Positions 23,101-31,857 of a DNA stretch of 64,000 bases are shown here, one piece after another. The stretch lies in the NCBI GenBank assembly GCA_014905825.1, contig JACGCN010000010.1:434001-498000 (forward strand), written 5' to 3'. Numbering within the stretch: position 1 is the stretch's first letter; the number at the start of each line of letters is the position of its first letter. Both the position numbers and the translations under genes were made by a program. The stretch is from Lyophyllum atratum (taxonomy: Eukaryota > Basidiomycota > Agaricomycetes > Agaricales > Lyophyllaceae). The notes beneath the pieces are model-generated. The model saw nothing but the letters and a program-made list of their open reading frames with translations. It did not search any database and was not told where the DNA came from.

Positions 23101-26100
23101 GCTCTCGTCAGATTTACCCCCTCCACCTCCGCCATACGTAGAAATCGTCGCCGCTAGGAAGGCGCGATCTCTCCCTGCGGGATATGGCTCGTTAGGGTCT
23201 CGAGCCTTACACATAAAAGCTCATATCGGCGCCGTCGATCAGGCCCCCGTTCAGGGCCGATTGGATTCAGGCGCTGATATTACCTTAATGTCCGAAGAAT
23301 ACTGGAAGTCTATCCCTGGATTACCAGCTCCTAAGGAGGGCATGCGCATTAAACTCTACCATCTTACCGGACATGCGAAAGTCTTGGGATATGTCACCAC
23401 CACCCCGTACGCCGAATCAGCCGACCACCGTATGGTGAGCTTCGAACTAGAAGCGTACATTGTCCGCGATATGAAAGTACCGCTGCTCCTAGGCGAAGAC
23501 TTCCAGATCACTTACGAACTCGGACTCACTCGGCACGTTACTGGTCACTGCGAAGTAATAGTCGGAGATTCCGATCTTGTTATACCTGCCTCGTCGGCGC
23601 AACAAGTGGATCTTGGGTTCGAAATACGGAAAGCTTTCAAGGTTCAGTCCTTCGTACGCTCTAAAGCGGTGCGACGTGGTCGAGCTCGAGCCAAAGACTT
23701 TGGCCATACCGACCCTCCAGTCGTGGCGTCTGAAGATGTGCTCATCACAGCGGAATCTGTACATAACGTACCCGTGGACGCCCCTTTCGGGGAGAAGAAA
23801 GAGTGGCTAGTCGAAAAGGTTATCATCGGCGACCCTGGGATGGCGGTGCTTGCAGCCCCAACGACGTGGATTTCGGCGGGATTCCCTTATCTGCCCATTG
23901 CCAACCCGTCGAAGACTCCGTGGTATATCCGGAAGGGCGACATAGTAGGCTACCTTAAGAATCCTGAAGACTTCGCAGATAAACCTGCTACTCCGGAGGA
24001 ATGGGATAAATACACAGCCTCAGCCGAAGCCTTGAAAACGGTCGTTGAGGGAACGCTCAGAGCTCAAGACCTCGCTAATGCCCAACCCTCCGACGCCCCG
24101 TCTGCGGAAGACCAATTAGCTTCGGACGACGCTTGGGGTCCGAAAACGACCGCCCTACCTGACGAACCGATGACCGGTGACGTCGCCGAACTCGTAAACC
24201 TTGGTCCTGATATTCCAGAGGATGTTAAACCGAAACTAGCTGAGGTATTGCGTAAGCATCGCACAGCGTTCGGTTTAGACGGCAGACTAGGAAAGGTTGA
24301 CGCCCGGGTAGACGTGCCATTGAAACCCGGGACCACCCCCATATCCGTGCCCATGTACGGCGCGTCGCCAGCTAAGCGAGAAGTCATCGAGAAACAAGTA
24401 AACTCATGGTTCGAAGCCGGAGTCATAGAGCCTTCTAAGAGTCCCTGGGGATTCCCAGTGGTAGTCGTTTATCGTAACGGCAAACCGCGCTTAGTGGTTG
24501 ACTACCGCAAACTTAACGCGCAGACGGTGCCGGATGAATTTCCTATTCCTCGACAATCGGAAATCATCCAGGCGCTGTCTGGAGCCCAAGTCCTTTCGAC
24601 TTTTGATGCCCTTGCGGGATTCACGCAGTTGGAAATGGCCGAGTCGGCGAAGGAATGCACCGCTTTCCGTTGCCATCTCGGGCTTTTCCAGTTCAAACGT
24701 ATGCCTTTCGGCTTGCGGAACGGACCATCCATCTTTCAACGTGTTATGCAAGGTGTTTTAGCCCCGTTCTTATGGCTGTTTACCTTGGTGTATATCGACG
24801 ACATAGTGGTGTTCTCAAAATCTTGGGATGATCACTTGGTTCATCTGGATAATGTGCTAGGCGCTATTGCGGCTGCCGGCATCACCCTATCCCCCCCGAA
24901 ATGTTTCGTCGGTTACGCGTCCATTCTGCTTTTAGGACAGAAAGTGTCCCGCCTCGGCCTTTCTACACATCAGGAGAAGGTTAGCGCTATCATTGACCTA
25001 GCGAGGCCCCGATCCATGGCAGATTTACAGAAATTCCTCGGTATGGTTGTATACTTCTCGTCATACGTCCCTTTCTATTCCTTTATCGCCGCTCCGCTTT
25101 TCGCCCTGCTGCGCAAGGGCGTCCGATGGACTTGGACCGCTGAGCACGAGATAGCGTTTGACCAAGTCAAGAACGCTCTCTCTAGTGCCCCGGTGCTAGG
25201 GCATCCCGAACGCGGTCAGCCTTATCGTCTCTATACCGATGCTTCCGACTTCGCGCTCGGCGCCAGTCTTCAGCAAGTACAGGCCATAGCGGTTAATGAT
25301 TTGAAGGGGACTCCAATGTACGACCGCCTCTGTAAGGCTTGGGACGCGGGGGCGGACGTCCCCAGCCTCGTGCCGGTATTGTCAAAGGACGTCGACGAGG
25401 GACTTACTACCCGTACCCCTTGGGGTCTCACCCTCGACGACACAGTTGTACGCGTCGAACGCGTCATATGCTATTGGAGCCGAACTCTTCACCAAGCAGA
25501 ACGGAATTACAGTGCTACGGAGCGAGAGGCCTTAGGCGCTAAGGAAGCCCTCGTCAAGTTTCAACCATTCATTGAAGGCGAAACCGTTATCTTAATTACG
25601 GATCATGCCGCATTGCAATGGGCCCGTATCTACGAAAACACCAACAGGAGATTGGCTGCGTGGGGGGCAGTATATGCCGCGTATCCAGGACTAAAGATCG
25701 TGCATCGCCCGGGTCGGATTCATTCGAACGTCGATCCTTTATCCCGACTACCAAGGATTCCGCAGCACAACTCTCCTTTGAGAGACGACATTCTCCCAAT
25801 CATTCCCGATGAGGAGGCTCAGAACATCGCTCAATCAGCGGAAGACGCAGGTTCTCATGCTCCAGCCAAGAAAGCCGCCTTTACAGTTTGGTGGTGGGAA
25901 GATATCATTGACAAGGAAAGCCATCCTATACAAACGCGTAGCGCTACCAAACGAGTCGCTCGTGAACCGCCGGGCCAAGGAGAGGACCTTTCCTCCGAGG
26001 CTACAGGCGGCCGAGTTAACCCATCTAGCGTCCCCGCTGGAGCCGAGTCGGCAGAATCGGACGATCTACCTAACCCGCCTAGCGTCCCTGCTGGAGCCGA

Positions 26101-27748
26101 CTCAACAGAATCGGACGATCTGCCTTTCCCAAATAATGACCCTTGGACTTACCCGACGGGAGTGAAACCGCCGGTCGAAGAACCAGAAGACGATTGGTCC
26201 AAGAAATCGCATTTGCTCATTTCCATGAATCCCGAAATGATCAAGAGATTCGCGCAGGCCTACAAGGACGATCCAGCATTTAAGAATAATTACACAGAAG
26301 AAGTTCCGAACCCGAACAAGGTCCTCACGCCATCGCGATACCAAAAAGGGAGTAACGGCCTCCTATATTTCATCGACGCCGACTGGAACGCCAGACTATG
26401 CGTACCAAAGGGAGAAGTTAACTATGTTCTTCGGTGGATACATGAATCCCCTTTTGAAAGTGCCCACGCCGGACCTCGAAGGTTCCTGGCGAGGCTCAAG
26501 GAACTCTTCTTCTGGCCCCGCATGTTTGCCGATGTTCACGAGTACACAGCGTCATGCGACATCTGTCAAAAAATCAAAACGGATCACCGTCGCCAGATGG
26601 GTGGCCTGCGACCTGCGCACGTTCCCGCTAGACCCTTCGCCACCGTCTCCTTAGACCTTATCACTGGCCTCCCTCCTTCTGGGGACTTGAAATACACCGC
26701 TATACTAGCGATTATCGACAAACTGACCAAGTACGCCCTCTTCATCCCGACCCACGAAGAACTTTCGCAGGAAGGATTCGCTAAAATCTTTGTCGAACGT
26801 GTCGCCAATGTGTATGGACTGCCCGAACGCATAATCGCTGACCGAGATCGCCGTTGGTCAACGGCCTTCTGGCGCTCGGTCGTAGAAAGTTATGGCAGCG
26901 TTATGGCTCTGTCTTCGGCTCATCACCCTCAAACGGACGGACAGACGGAAGTGCTGAATGCCATGATTGAACAAATGCTGCGCGCTTACGTTGCCACAGA
27001 TCGTTCGTCCTGGGCTCAGTGGTTATCTGCCTTAGCTCACGCCTACAATTCCTCCGTCCATTCCTCAACCTCTTATTCACCAAATTTCCTGCTCATGGGT
27101 TACAAACCGCAAACTACCGCGGGAGTTGTGGCGCCACAAAACGATCCAGTCTCACGTCCTTTCTTGCCCAGCCAAAAGGGAGAAACTTTCGTTGAAGAAA
27201 TGGAACTACATCGTAAAAATGCTCGCGACTCCGTTATCCGAGCCCAAGAACGTCAAGCCCGTGCTTACAACAAAGGGCGACGACCCATAGTCGAATTCGA
27301 CTTAGGTGACTGGGCTCTGGTCAATCCTCACTCTCTCGAGCTAGTCGACGTCAAAGGTACCGGTCGTAAACTTATACAACGCACAATCGGCCCCTTTGAA
27401 GTCCTTGAGAAGGTTAACCCTATGGTCTACCGGTTACGACTACCCGACACATACCCCATGCACCCCGTATTCAACCTACAACATCTACGGCGTTATACGC
27501 CATCTGACCCTAAATTTGGAGAGCGATCCACGCTCCCTCCCACTCGCGACTTCCTAGCCACGGAAGAATATGAAGTCGAAGCCATATTAGGCCATCGAAT
27601 TGATTCACGAAGAAAAGCCAATCGGAGAATGTACCTTATCCGCTGGAAGGGATACGACCCTACAGAGGATAGCTGGGTATCCGAATACGACCTTAGAAAC
27701 GCGCCTGCCTTGAGGCGCGAGTATCACGCGATGGCGAGTCTCACGTGA
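20114..27748 (+). CDS. gag-pol: Gypsy B Gag-Pol polyprotein: Gag, protease, RT, RNase H, integrase, chromodomain
   Basis: The frame is open from 20114 to the stop at 27748, over 2500 codons. In order: Gag helical region; Gly/Pro-rich tract (about 21600-21860); Gag core; CX2CX4HX4C knuckle at 22727-22770; protease LDSGADITLMS near 23262; RT with FQFKRMPFGLRNGPSIFQ and YIDD at 24791-24802; RNase H (LYTDASDFALGASL, ATEREALGAKEALV) with a ~60-residue insert; integrase with an HHCC finger (CDICQK), DDE residues in SLDLITG, ADRDRRW and DGQTEVLN, and a GPF module; and a C-terminal chromodomain (about 27570-27735, YLIRWKGYDPTEDSW). Two ~20-residue repeats (SVPAGAES/SVPAGADS) lie between RNase H and integrase. 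Chromodomains steer integration to particular chromatin marks. The closest relative here is A, into which B inserted. Confidence 0.95.
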   Translation, partial: ERIPPGPSLTLDGPLLELEAKFTSNKPVRDPPPHHRMYPPMPGSRREGRFTDDRSESAAPSLGFLTEATPPPVDGTSATPREEGAPATLDSHPFIFGGIPALSSIEIRDEPIECSNFRYHPTFDPKLHYDPITRFGGVDGRLPGRDEAESTLVRHILIRWNAPHNDLLWNTLEEGLQDFLTLKLSAKDLVQYLDGDEPMYSLNEAPLGDITQLVLATHQVLDTLAEFLALGPVRNRFRYDPGFKFLRSLGWNRHRNDILLTVALLQKRATIAATHIRNFIKSLDRIYLRPEDLDSISSHDSTRTSVRSLFGVLTPHEELRKLSYRQNYRLPKDHPEASAQEDLLLAADVLIDPEHFNGLQDPYHHRERRSNNVNYETAPGSPAEARDTLPSISTARNLRFQLPDSISSIGRGHAITSLPGVGAISHVQRQASTVAATDAGSQSGGPLKIQPPASLKTLRNVPPSFAVKIPRPSNWTSYIYKAGANVNSIPGNAGRGEEGNQDGLPGGGHPGGNPGGDGPRGNPYGGGMPGGNGPGGAPGGGGPGGGAPGGGGSSGGAPGGGAPSGGAPGGGSPGGGDGPGPGYTPRFPYDPNFTEEWQLNHKLNLSVLPSWDGMGTTAVDYLGTMGHLATLSQKMREGLAQLAPFKWTLRALSWWQTLPSDVRTYLSQDWNVMLLGIRAHFLDENWIKERTFEFEEMRFRQKGCDREDPIDYIQRRIKHHSFLYPEDEDGPLAVSRILRNKPTEWDTTVNERLTPSIFELQAVAKRMGSTLISAWELAEKMRNPQPYYRNNGRRSAHAADLVQQASDELPSEEDSDEDREAHAAQFRGRNGSSKLSKPTSEKKPWPEGKTINGYAFTRDDKVASDRRPNGSCYICTSPMHFARDCSHYGKWDSLRSANLITVDIADDIIAQHDREYVAMLVESKVSSSAYSESEREPDHAAATEEHVAYVHLADAFPSEFYGPNRNYRRRVMFSNRKLAKRSARESDLSMSTEEPMLSSDLPPPPPPYVEIVAARKARSLPAGYGSLGSRALHIKAHIGAVDQAPVQGRLDSGADITLMSEEYWKSIPGLPAPKEGMRIKLYHLTGHAKVLGYVTTTPYAESADHRMVSFELEAYIVRDMKVPLLLGEDFQITYELGLTRHVTGHCEVIVGDSDLVIPASSAQQVDLGFEIRKAFKVQSFVRSKAVRRGRARAKDFGHTDPPVVASEDVLITAESVHNVPVDAPFGEKKEWLVEKVIIGDPGMAVLAAPTTWISAGFPYLPIANPSKTPWYIRKGDIVGYLKNPEDFADKPATPEEWDKYTASAEALKTVVEGTLRAQDLANAQPSDAPSAEDQLASDDAWGPKTTALPDEPMTGDVAELVNLGPDIPEDVKPKLAEVLRKHRTAFGLDGRLGKVDARVDVPLKPGTTPISVPMYGASPAKREVIEKQVNSWFEAGVIEPSKSPWGFPVVVVYRNGKPRLVVDYRKLNAQTVPDEFPIPRQSEIIQALSGAQVLSTFDALAGFTQLEMAESAKECTAFRCHLGLFQFKRMPFGLRNGPSIFQRVMQGVLAPFLWLFTLVYIDDIVVFSKSWDDHLVHLDNVLGAIAAAGITLSPPKCFVGYASILLLGQKVSRLGLSTHQEKVSAIIDLARPRSMADLQKFLGMVVYFSSYVPFYSFIAAPLFALLRKGVRWTWTAEHEIAFDQVKNALSSAPVLGHPERGQPYRLYTDASDFALGASLQQVQAIAVNDLKGTPMYDRLCKAWDAGADVPSLVPVLSKDVDEGLTTRTPWGLTLDDTVVRVERVICYWSRTLHQAERNYSATEREALGAKEALVKFQPFIEGETVILITDHAALQWARIYENTNRRLAAWGAVYAAYPGLKIVHRPGRIHSNVDPLSRLPRIPQHNSPLRDDILPIIPDEEAQNIAQSAEDAGSHAPAKKAAFTVWWWEDIIDKESHPIQTRSATKRVAREPPGQGEDLSSEATGGRVNPSSVPAGAESAESDDLPNPPSVPAGADSTESDDLPFPNNDPWTYPTGVKPPVEEPEDDWSKKSHLLISMNPEMIKRFAQAYKDDPAFKNNYTEEVPNPNKVLTPSRYQKGSNGLLYFIDADWNARLCVPKGEVNYVLRWIHESPFESAHAGPRRFLARLKELFFWPRMFADVHEYTASCDICQKIKTDHRRQMGGLRPAHVPARPFATVSLDLITGLPPSGDLKYTAILAIIDKLTKYALFIPTHEELSQEGFAKIFVERVANVYGLPERIIADRDRRWSTAFWRSVVESYGSVMALSSAHHPQTDGQTEVLNAMIEQMLRAYVATDRSSWAQWLSALAHAYNSSVHSSTSYSPNFLLMGYKPQTTAGVVAPQNDPVSRPFLPSQKGETFVEEMELHRKNARDSVIRAQERQARAYNKGRRPIVEFDLGDWALVNPHSLELVDVKGTGRKLIQRTIGPFEVLEKVNPMVYRLRLPDTYPMHPVFNLQHLRRYTPSDPKFGERSTLPPTRDFLATEEYEVEAILGHRIDSRRKANRRMYLIRWKGYDPTEDSWVSEYDLRNAPALRREYHAMASLT

Positions 27749-27843
27749 TAAATACCCGGATAATTCCGTGCTTATGGCCAGTTGTTACTGGCTGAGCTTC
27801 AATCTTAACTTCTTCATTCCTACTCTATATCTTCTCGACCGCT

Positions 27844-28116
27844 CAAGGCTGTATCTCGTATACTTGCCGGGGCAGTCACCGTTCTACGCGCTCAAGGCTG
27901 TATCTCGTATACTTGCCGGGGCAGTCACTGTTCTACTACTTTCGCACTCGCCCAAGGCTGTATCTCGAATATTAGCCGGGGTGGGTTTCTTTTTTTTCAT
28001 ATGTCCTAGCTCAAGGCTGTACCCTGAGTATTTGCCGGAGCCTGATACCCCCTACCTTAGATAGCTATCTCCTTATACCAGCTCGTTCAAGGCTGTAACT
28101 TCGTTACCTGCCGGGG
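27844..28116 (+). other. Array of five 29-nt hairpin repeats in the pol-ORF3 linker of element B
   Basis: Copies start at 27844, 27893, 27953, 28012 and 28088, each 29 nt from CAAGG to the final GGGG (GGAG in copy 4). All share CAAGGCTGTA at the left and GCCGG near the right. Outer arms GGC/GCC are invariant. Inner arms differ but still pair: GTAT/ATAC (copies 1 and 2), GTAC/GTAT (copy 4, C-G for T-A plus a G-U), GTAAC/GTTAC (copy 5); copy 3 pairs weakly. Spacers are 20-47 nt and unlike one another. The array begins about 95 nt after the gag-pol stop and ends 62 nt before the ORF3 ATG. It looks like a repeated structured RNA element. A role in expression of ORF3 is inference. Confidence 0.7.
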
Positions 28117-28178
28117 CGCGTTCGGCTACACCATTTTAATCAAAATTCTCAAACCTTTCACTATAATTCGCTTTGGAC

Positions 28179-28664
28179 ATGGACTCTCGCCGTTTCCCCA
28201 CTCCCCGACTATCTAGCCTCGCGGATTTCTACGCGGCGCCTAACGTGGACGACTCGTTACAGTTCGATATCCCCCCTTTCTCCCAATACAACGGCTGGAC
28301 TCTTAAGGAACAATACCTCGCGTGGTCTCCTAACTCTACCATCATCGCTTTCCTCCCGGGCGTCGCTCCTCCCGGTCACTCTACTATCCCGTCTACTAAC
28401 ATCCGGCAACGACGATTCGACGGGTCGTTAGGGCGTTTTGATTGGACGGTAGCACCCCAAATGGCGAGCGAACGTATCTGGAGGGCGCTCTGCTTACGTC
28501 CCAAGATAGGCTACGAACGTCGCGAAGAGATGCCGGAGTACGAATTCCTGACAAAACAATGGATATCGCTAGACCAGGACACGGGCTGTTTCAGGCCGGA
28601 ATATTTAGGACCGCCTACGGGCTCGTGTGGCGGACCTCGATCGGCAGATAGCCTCCCGCAGTGA
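28179..28664 (+). CDS. Gypsy B ORF3, N-terminal part (unknown function)
   Basis: ATG at 28179 starts a 161-codon frame (MDSRRFPTPRLSSLADFY) of globular composition rich in Trp, Tyr and Phe, ending at 28664. The longer frame that follows is open from 28609 in the +1 register, so the two overlap over 56 nt. Removing one base there gives a single frame of 1073 codons to 31398. I know of no named domain. No signal peptide or membrane segment is seen. Confidence 0.6.
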   Translation: MDSRRFPTPRLSSLADFYAAPNVDDSLQFDIPPFSQYNGWTLKEQYLAWSPNSTIIAFLPGVAPPGHSTIPSTNIRQRRFDGSLGRFDWTVAPQMASERIWRALCLRPKIGYERREEMPEYEFLTKQWISLDQDTGCFRPEYLGPPTGSCGGPRSADSLPQ

Positions 28665-31398
28665 CGAAGTACGCAATGCCTACATCAGGTTCTGGGACCT
28701 ACGCCCTCGCGACCCCAAGCCGTCTGACGTAGAATCCCTGGTGCAAGCGAAGACCTGGGCTGACGCGGTAGACCAGGGCGCTTCGGTATTGCGAGGCCTC
28801 AAGGAGAAAGCCGCTTGGCTCGAATTCACACACAGGCTGTCGACGGAAGAGTGGAACGCCTCCATAGCTCGAGTACGAAGCACGGGAGTTCCTCCAGCGT
28901 CCGACGACTACTTTGGGGCATGGATAAATGGCAGATGGACAACCCAGTCGCTATGGCTGCTCAGCCAAGCTATCCCATGCTTCGTGGCCCATCTCTTAGA
29001 TGAGGATGAGATCTACTTCGACCCTTACCCCGACCCCCCCCGCCCTCACCGTCAGTGGTGGGAAGGAACCGACGCTGAAGCATTGTCGAAGGAGCGTCAC
29101 CCCTACGACCACGTCGCCTTAAGGAACCTTAGTTCGCGGGCCTCTTACCACCCTCCTCTTTTCCCTCAACTTCTTCCGCAGGCTACACCCGAGTTCCACC
29201 GCGCCTCCTTCCCTCCGAATCAACGATGGAGGGGACCGCTAGTGGGGTACTCGGATTCACCGCCGCCTCCCTCGCCGATCCGTGGAAATTCCCCACTCCT
29301 CGAATTGCCCCTCGAAGAACCCTCGGGACCCCAGATCAGTCCTGACTGCGAGGCCGCTCCTCTGGAGCGTGTCCAGCTTTATTCTGATCGGGAACCGTGG
29401 GTTAAGCCGCCGGCGCTGTTTAACAACAGACCTAACGGCTCGTGGAGTCGATGGATCACAGACGATTGGGAAGTTTGCACGGAGGTTGGAAGGAAGAACC
29501 CGGAAGTAGAGGGGTATGACTACAGCGCGTACGACCGCCATAATCAACGGAGGATTCATTACGATACCATGCCTCCCACTCCGTCCGGCACAGTCGGGGA
29601 AGGTAAATACGGTCGTCCAGCTCCTAGATCGCGTTACCAAGGGCTAGCAGGTGAGGTCGTCGGATCCCGATGGCTTTATCACAGTGCGTACCCGGCGATG
29701 TCCGACCTCCCTGTACGGATCCCAGAACCGCTCGCGTCCGATCTACCTCCCCGTCCTAGCCTAGATGTCATTACTTTGGTCCCCTCCTCGAGCGAAGGAG
29801 TGCCCGTCGATACGCCATTGAGTGGACAAAACGCTCAAGGAGGCGGCGACGCGGAAATGGAAGATTTCGCTTTGTCTTTTGGTTCGTCGCCAAGGGCTTC
29901 CCCTGTCCGCACCACTCCGACTACTCCAGTCCTTGCGGCTTCGTCCTATCTGCGCTCCACCGCCTTTCCGATGTCGACGACTTGGGAAGTGATAAAGGAT
30001 GGTCTCTTGAGCCTAGCGGTGGATCGGCCGGATATTCACCTCCTGAGCATCGCCCTGACGATTGATCGGGCGACAGCGAGTACCGACTTCTGCCATACGG
30101 TCTGGATCTCAGCATCCTCAGAGGACAGCGCGCAAGCCCTACGTTTAGCCTATGTGGGACCTACTTCCGGAGGCCCTTTAGCTACTCTGCAGTGGGCCAC
30201 GAGAGTTGACTTTGAGCGAGCCTTTGCAGCGGCAGTACATTTGTGGGCCGCCCCTGTCCAACCAGATCCCGTCTCCCCTGCGTCGCCTCGCAGTCCCATG
30301 CAAACAGATCAATGGTCACCCCCTCCCCTGCAAAACCTCCCTGAGGCCGTTTCTCGCGGGCGTTCTCGGGGGCCCCAGAGCGGACGGTTCCCTTCCGACG
30401 GAGGGTACTTGCGACCTAGAACTTTACGATCGCGCAGCAGATCGCGTTTGTCACCTTCGTACGGGGCAAGGCGCTCGAGAAAAGGGAAAGAACGTACCAG
30501 CTCCGACTTTCCTCGAGCTGTAAGACGCGGAACTGATTCCCGCAAGCGGTCTCAATCTCCTCTCCGTTCTCGCAGGTCGCCGTCCCCTTATACGGGTCAC
30601 AGGCGCCAGCTTAGCCCGGGTCGCCATTGGTCGCCATCTTCCTCACGTCGTCGATCGCCGTACCTCCGGTCCCGCTCCTACCAACGCTCCCCCTCGCCGG
30701 AAACGTCGACACGCGAGACCATCCGCTCTCGTCGTTCGAACGCCTCCTCAGTCCCGTCTTCTGCCATAGCGGCGCCCTCAGTTCCAGTGCCTGGAACGCC
30801 GGAGTTTGGTGTATACCTCGCTGAGTTGGTCGCCCGCACGGTCGTGACGATGGCGCAATTCCCGCCGGGGGGCATATCCCGGTCGACCTCGGAAGGAACG
30901 TCTGCGTTGCCAGTAGCCTCTCCCGCGATCTCATCGGATGCAGTAGCTTCGGGCTCCTCTACTCGCGTACCATTGGTCCCTCCTGCAGTGCCTACTCCTC
31001 CCCCACGCCCTTTGATGTCGCGCTTAACGGATCCTTCTCCCCAGAGGCCTTTGCGCGATCGCCTGTCCAGCACAGTGCCATTGGCCGCGCGCTTCCAAAC
31101 CGCGAGCACATCGCAGCCTTCCTTGGCTGCCAGGATGGGTGTCGGTCTGGCGCATCGCCTCTCGCAAGGTTACTCCGCGCCTGCAAGCGGGTCGGTTACG
31201 ATGACGGGGGGCGCGACCTCAGGGCAGTCACAACGCTCAAAGAAGCCACATCGGGCGGGCCGCAAGCATACGAAGGCACTCATTCGTCGCGCGATTGAAG
31301 ACGGCACCTATGACGAACATTACGGACGAGGCGCTTCGGAGGACAGGGATGAGCAGGGGTCACCCGGCTCCAGTCTTCCACGCGGGGGGGCACTGTGA
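28609..31398 (+). CDS. Gypsy B ORF3, main part: large post-pol ORF with an RS-rich domain
   Basis: About 930 codons with no family I can name. The first ~160 residues are helical and Trp-rich (RNAYIRFWDLRPRDPK, AWLEFTHRL, ALWLLSQ-like IPCFVAHLL). A middle part is Pro-rich with a compact segment around WEVIKDGLLSLAVDRPDIHL. Then comes an RS/SP domain at about 30350-30750 with many Arg-Ser and Ser-Pro-Arg repeats, as in splicing factors, and a basic tail (KKPHRAGRKHTKALIRRA). The stop at 31398 lies inside the 3' LTR, and the polypurine tract is part of the coding sequence. It sits in the env position but lacks env features. A also has such an ORF. Confidence 0.7.
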   Translation, partial: DRLRARVADLDRQIASRSDEVRNAYIRFWDLRPRDPKPSDVESLVQAKTWADAVDQGASVLRGLKEKAAWLEFTHRLSTEEWNASIARVRSTGVPPASDDYFGAWINGRWTTQSLWLLSQAIPCFVAHLLDEDEIYFDPYPDPPRPHRQWWEGTDAEALSKERHPYDHVALRNLSSRASYHPPLFPQLLPQATPEFHRASFPPNQRWRGPLVGYSDSPPPPSPIRGNSPLLELPLEEPSGPQISPDCEAAPLERVQLYSDREPWVKPPALFNNRPNGSWSRWITDDWEVCTEVGRKNPEVEGYDYSAYDRHNQRRIHYDTMPPTPSGTVGEGKYGRPAPRSRYQGLAGEVVGSRWLYHSAYPAMSDLPVRIPEPLASDLPPRPSLDVITLVPSSSEGVPVDTPLSGQNAQGGGDAEMEDFALSFGSSPRASPVRTTPTTPVLAASSYLRSTAFPMSTTWEVIKDGLLSLAVDRPDIHLLSIALTIDRATASTDFCHTVWISASSEDSAQALRLAYVGPTSGGPLATLQWATRVDFERAFAAAVHLWAAPVQPDPVSPASPRSPMQTDQWSPPPLQNLPEAVSRGRSRGPQSGRFPSDGGYLRPRTLRSRSRSRLSPSYGARRSRKGKERTSSDFPRAVRRGTDSRKRSQSPLRSRRSPSPYTGHRRQLSPGRHWSPSSSRRRSPYLRSRSYQRSPSPETSTRETIRSRRSNASSVPSSAIAAPSVPVPGTPEFGVYLAELVARTVVTMAQFPPGGISRSTSEGTSALPVASPAISSDAVASGSSTRVPLVPPAVPTPPPRPLMSRLTDPSPQRPLRDRLSSTVPLAARFQTASTSQPSLAARMGVGLAHRLSQGYSAPASGSVTMTGGATSGQSQRSKKPHRAGRKHTKALIRRAIEDGTYDEHYGRGASEDRDEQGSPGSSLPRGGAL
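31382..31390 (+). promoter_or_regulatory. Polypurine tract of element B
   Basis: GCGGGGGGG lies 3 nt before the 3' LTR and encodes Arg-Gly-Gly near the end of ORF3. Confidence 0.6.
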
Positions 31399-31857
31399 CG
31401 ACGGTGTGCTACCCTAGATAGCAGACCCGTGGGATTACTCTAACGCGTGCACGACCGGGCCGAGAGCCCTTTTGTTTGTACATATTTACTTGTCTCTTGT
31501 GTAACCTCGCTAGCACGTCCTTTAGGGACTTCATTAATATTATCATCATCTCCACTTCGCGTTCTCGCTCGCTACAGCAAGACACGCGATGGCTCGACCC
31601 CGGAGGCCACCGGGCCCTGTGCAGGGTGACAGCACGCCTCGCTCAGGCTCACAGAGCTCCGGTGTCGGATGACAACACCCCTACCTAGGGTTACAAGGCC
31701 GTTCTATCTCGGACAGGCGCTCCTTCGAGCCGCCGTCCCACCCCCTCGCTATTACGCCCTCTCTCCGCGCCGACCTCACTCGAGGTAAGGCGCATTGAGG
31801 AGCGAATAGCTCGAGTCTTCCTCACGCGAGAAGCCCATCCGGACCAGCTGTATCACA
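31394..31857 (+). repeat. 3' LTR of gypsy element B
   Basis: 464 bp, matches 19101-19564 at every position compared. It is followed by the TSD copy CCATC. Confidence 0.97.

Larger units (their letters stand above)
19101..31857 (+). mobile_element. Ty3/gypsy chromovirus-type element B, innermost and youngest insertion
   Basis: LTRs of 464 bp (19101-19564 and 31394-31857), identical by eye, begin TGTGACG and end TATCACA. Target duplication CCATC lies at 19096-19100 and 31858-31862. Length is 12.76 kb, with the same plan as A: long Gag with a Gly/Pro tract, protease, RT, RNase H, integrase, chromodomain, a structured linker and ORF3. It carries two frame breaks, in the Gag N-terminus and in ORF3. 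The pol core is intact. Confidence 0.97.

Noticed and set aside
27844..28116. CRISPR-like repeat-spacer array
   Set aside because: Spacing is irregular (49-76 nt between starts), repeats diverge in a paired manner, and the site is inside a eukaryotic retrotransposon.
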